A DNA stretch of 64,000 nt from Micromonospora nigra (lineage in GTDB: Bacteria; Actinomycetota; Actinomycetes; Mycobacteriales; Micromonosporaceae). The stretch's first letter is position 1. Each line of letters opens with the position of its first letter. The notes beneath the pieces are model-generated. The model saw only the letters and a list, made by a program, of their open reading frames with translations. It was not told the origin of the DNA and made no database searches. Positions 61,940 to 64,000 of this stretch are shown piece after piece. The translations under genes were made by a program, and so were the position numbers. The DNA is taken from positions 3,835,501-3,899,500 of the forward strand of contig NZ_FMHT01000003.1 in the NCBI RefSeq assembly GCF_900091585.1, in the 5' to 3' direction.

Positions 61940-63288
61940 TGACCACCGAGATCCGGCCTCCGGCCGACGCGACCGCGGCGCAGACCGAGACGCAGGCTCG
62001 GACGGCAGGTGGGGCCGGGCCGGAATCCCGGCCGATGGACCTGCTGCGCTTCGCCACCGCCGGTAGCGTCGACGACGGCAAGTCGACCCTCATCGGTCGG
62101 CTGCTGTACGACACGAAGTCGCTGTTCACCGACCAGTTGGCCGCGGTGGAGGCGGTCAGCGCGGCCCGGGGCGACGAGTACACGAACCTGGCGCTGCTGA
62201 CCGACGGCCTGCGTGCCGAGCGGGAGCAGGGCATCACCATCGACGTGGCGTACCGCTACTTCGCCACCCCCCGGCGCAAGTTCATCATCGCCGACACCCC
62301 CGGGCACATCCAGTACACCCGGAACATGGTGACCGGAGCGTCCACCGCCGACCTGGCGTTGATCCTGGTCGACGCCCGCAAGGGCCTGGTGGAGCAGTCC
62401 CGGCGGCACGCGTTCCTCTGCTCGCTGCTGCGGGTTCCGCACCTGGTGCTGTGCGTCAACAAGATGGATCTGGTCGACTGGTCGCAGGAGGTCTTCGAGC
62501 GGATCGCCGACGAGTTCGCGGCGTTCGCGGCGAAACTCGACGTGCCGGATCTGACGGTGGTGCCGATCTCGGCGCTGAAGGGCGACAACATCGTCACCCG
62601 CTCGGAGAACATGCCCTGGTACGAGGGCCCGTCGCTGCTGCACCACCTGGAGCGGGTGCACATCGCCTCCGACCGGAACCTGGTCGACGTGCGGTTCCCG
62701 GTCCAGTACGTGATCCGGCCGCAGTCGACCACGGTCACCGACTATCGCGGCTACGCGGGCCAGGTGGCTTCCGGCGTGCTCAAGCCGGATGACGAGGTGA
62801 TGGTGCTGCCGTCGGGCTTCACCAGCCGGATCGCGGCGGTGGAGACGGCTGACGGCCCGGTGGCCGAGGCGTTCCCGCCGATGTCGGTGACGGTTCGGCT
62901 GACCGACGAGATCGACATCTCGCGGGGCGACATGATCTGCCGGCCGAACAACTCCCCGTCGGTGTCGCAGGACATCGAGGCGATGGTCTGCTGGATGGAC
63001 GAGACGCGCCCGTTGCAGGTCGGCGGCAAGTACGCGATCAAGCACACCACCCGGTCGGCGCGGGCGATCGTCCGTGGGCTGCACTACCGCCTGGACATCA
63101 ACACCCTGCACCGGGACGAGGCGGCGGGCGAGCTGAAGCTCAACGAGATCGGCCGGGTGCGGCTGCGCACCACGGTGCCGCTGCTGGCTGACGAGTACCG
63201 CCGCAACCGCACCACCGGCGGTTTCGTGATCATCGACGAGTCCACCAACCGTACGGTCGGGGCCGGCATGATCGTCGAGGCCGCCTGA
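61939..63288 (+). CDS. cysN: sulfate adenylyltransferase subunit 1
   Basis: A 449-residue GTPase subunit that drives APS formation. The G1 motif GSVDDGKSTL, switch II DTPGH, NKMD and the elongation-factor-like barrels are intact. Length shows that no APS kinase (CysC) domain is fused, and no cysC lies nearby, so APS may be reduced directly or phosphorylated by an enzyme encoded elsewhere. It is translated with cysD (1-bp overlap). A perfect 13-bp hairpin starts right after the stop. Confidence 0.96.
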   Translation: MTTEIRPPADATAAQTETQARTAGGAGPESRPMDLLRFATAGSVDDGKSTLIGRLLYDTKSLFTDQLAAVEAVSAARGDEYTNLALLTDGLRAEREQGITIDVAYRYFATPRRKFIIADTPGHIQYTRNMVTGASTADLALILVDARKGLVEQSRRHAFLCSLLRVPHLVLCVNKMDLVDWSQEVFERIADEFAAFAAKLDVPDLTVVPISALKGDNIVTRSENMPWYEGPSLLHHLERVHIASDRNLVDVRFPVQYVIRPQSTTVTDYRGYAGQVASGVLKPDDEVMVLPSGFTSRIAAVETADGPVAEAFPPMSVTVRLTDEIDISRGDMICRPNNSPSVSQDIEAMVCWMDETRPLQVGGKYAIKHTTRSARAIVRGLHYRLDINTLHRDEAAGELKLNEIGRVRLRTTVPLLADEYRRNRTTGGFVIIDESTNRTVGAGMIVEAA

Positions 63289-63318
63289 CAGCCGCCCCGG
63301 GTCACCCCGGGGCGGCTG
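63289..63318. terminator. perfect 13-bp hairpin between convergent cysN and galK
   Basis: CAGCCGCCCCGGG (63289-63301), loop TCAC, CCCGGGGCGGCTG (63306-63318), beginning at the first base after the cysN stop and ending 6 bp before the galK stop. No U-run; position suggests bidirectional function. Confidence 0.75.
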
Positions 63319-63324
63319 CGCGGG

Positions 63325-64000
63325 TCAGTCCAGACGGGTGACCCCGCCGGACGGGCGGACCGTGACGTGGCCCGGGGCGGTGAAGCCCCGCCGCGCGTAG
63401 GCGGCCGTGACGGCCGCCGCCACCGGGTCGGCCCCGTCGGCGTCGACCAGCGCCAGCACGCAGCCGCCGAATCCGCCACCGGTCATCCGGGCTCCCCACG
63501 CCCCGGCTGCCAGCGCCGCCTCGACCGCGGTGTCGATCTCCGGAACGGTGATCTCGAAGTCGTCCCGCATCGAGGCGTGCGAGGCGGTGAGCAGGGGCCC
63601 GACCTCCCGCACCCGGCCGGCGCGCAGCAGGGCCACCGTGTCGAGGACCCGCTGGTTCTCGGCGACGACGTGCCGTACGCGGCGGCGGATCTCGTCGTCG
63701 GGCAGCCGCTCCCACGCCTCGGTGAGGCCGTCGGCGGGCACGTCGCGCAGAGCCGCGACCCCGAGCAGCGCGGCGGCCTGCTCGCAGGACGCCCGCCGGG
63801 AGGCGTACTCGCCGTCGGCGTGGCGGTGCGGGGCGCGGCTGTCGACCACCAGCACGGCGAGCCCGGCTGCGTCGAGATCGAACGGGATGTGCTCCACGGA
63901 CTCGTCCCGGCAGTCGAGGAAGAGGGCGTGGCCGGCGCGGCACCGGATCACGGCCGACTGGTCCATGATCCCGGTCGGTGCCCCGACGTAGTCGTTCTCG
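63325..64000 (-). CDS. galK: galactokinase, C-terminal part (runs off the window)
   Basis: The frame is open to the window edge, so about 225 C-terminal residues are visible. GAPTGIMDQSAVI holds the catalytic Asp region of GHMP galactokinases, followed by HALFLDCRDESVEHIPFD, VVDSRAPHRHADGEYASRR and the third GHMP motif RMTGGGFGGCVLALV. It phosphorylates galactose to galactose 1-phosphate. The N-terminal signature lies outside. The ATG at 63966 is internal. Confidence 0.93.
   Translation of the reverse strand, partial: ENDYVGAPTGIMDQSAVIRCRAGHALFLDCRDESVEHIPFDLDAAGLAVLVVDSRAPHRHADGEYASRRASCEQAAALLGVAALRDVPADGLTEAWERLPDDEIRRRVRHVVAENQRVLDTVALLRAGRVREVGPLLTASHASMRDDFEITVPEIDTAVEAALAAGAWGARMTGGGFGGCVLALVDADGADPVAAAVTAAYARRGFTAPGHVTVRPSGGVTRLD

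Overview
The window is chromosomal DNA of a high-GC actinomycete, most probably a member of the Micromonosporaceae (Micromonospora-like). The evidence is extreme G+C with strong third-position bias, many GTG starts, genes starting directly after a TANNNT -10 box (leaderless), actinobacterial-only families (DUF4190, DUF4383, MpaB/DUF2236, Rv2578c-type radical SAM, SigE-type ECF sigma), and a gene order matching the mycobacterial Rv0991c-Rv1019 backbone. I see no insertion sequence, prophage, CRISPR array or rRNA operon.

Region 1-9.7 kb is mixed metabolism. It holds the 3' end of a CoA-ester lyase, an acyl-CoA dehydrogenase and a MaoC hydratase, which look like ethylmalonyl-CoA-pathway partners separated by unrelated genes. 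Among them are two DUF4190 membrane proteins, an SDR, a radical SAM enzyme, and a DCC-oxidoreductase/HTTM/small membrane protein set next to a thioredoxin. Region 9.8-20.5 kb holds an rRNA/tRNA methyltransferase, a perfect 20-bp minisatellite with G-quadruplex potential, a zinc-ribbon protein, a 52-aa membrane protein coupled to a PH-domain protein, an ECF sigma factor coupled to a membrane-anchored partner, a PHP phosphoesterase, MarC, a RecB-like Fe-S nuclease and an MpaB-family oxygenase.

Region 20.5-28 kb is the conserved cell-envelope/division block: an FmdB/Ruc-like zinc ribbon under a CIRCE operator, 5-FTHF cyclo-ligase, galU, a MoeA/Glp gephyrin-like gene, a RimJ-type acetyltransferase and a GlpR-like membrane protein, with a large GGDEF protein gene placed in the middle. 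A tRNA-Ala(CGC) follows. Region 28-33 kb has a Nei-type glycosylase and a remarkable junction: a spore-photoproduct-lyase-like radical SAM gene is cut off just after its cysteine motif and continues in frame into an AraC regulator, followed by a VOC protein and a DrrC-like UvrA homologue (a likely resistance cassette). Region 33-38.4 kb encodes secreted or surface proteins (vWA protein and partner, proline-rich DUF4352-like lipoprotein-type protein, secreted HNH nuclease) and a phosphopantetheinyl transferase.

Region 38.4-52 kb is information and envelope housekeeping: protein mannosyltransferase, rsmI, metG, tatD, rsmA, ispE and an ABC-F ATPase, with a candidate small RNA before the mannosyltransferase. 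Region 52-64 kb holds two DUF4383 paralogues, a TetR regulator with a fatty-acid desaturase, a decayed HTH gene beside tRNA-Gln(TTG), then glmU-prs-rplY-pth (cell-wall precursor, PRPP and ribosome functions), cysQ-cysD-cysN (sulfate assimilation) and the 3' part of galK running off the edge. Domain and coordinate calls come from reading the sequence; no database search was run.
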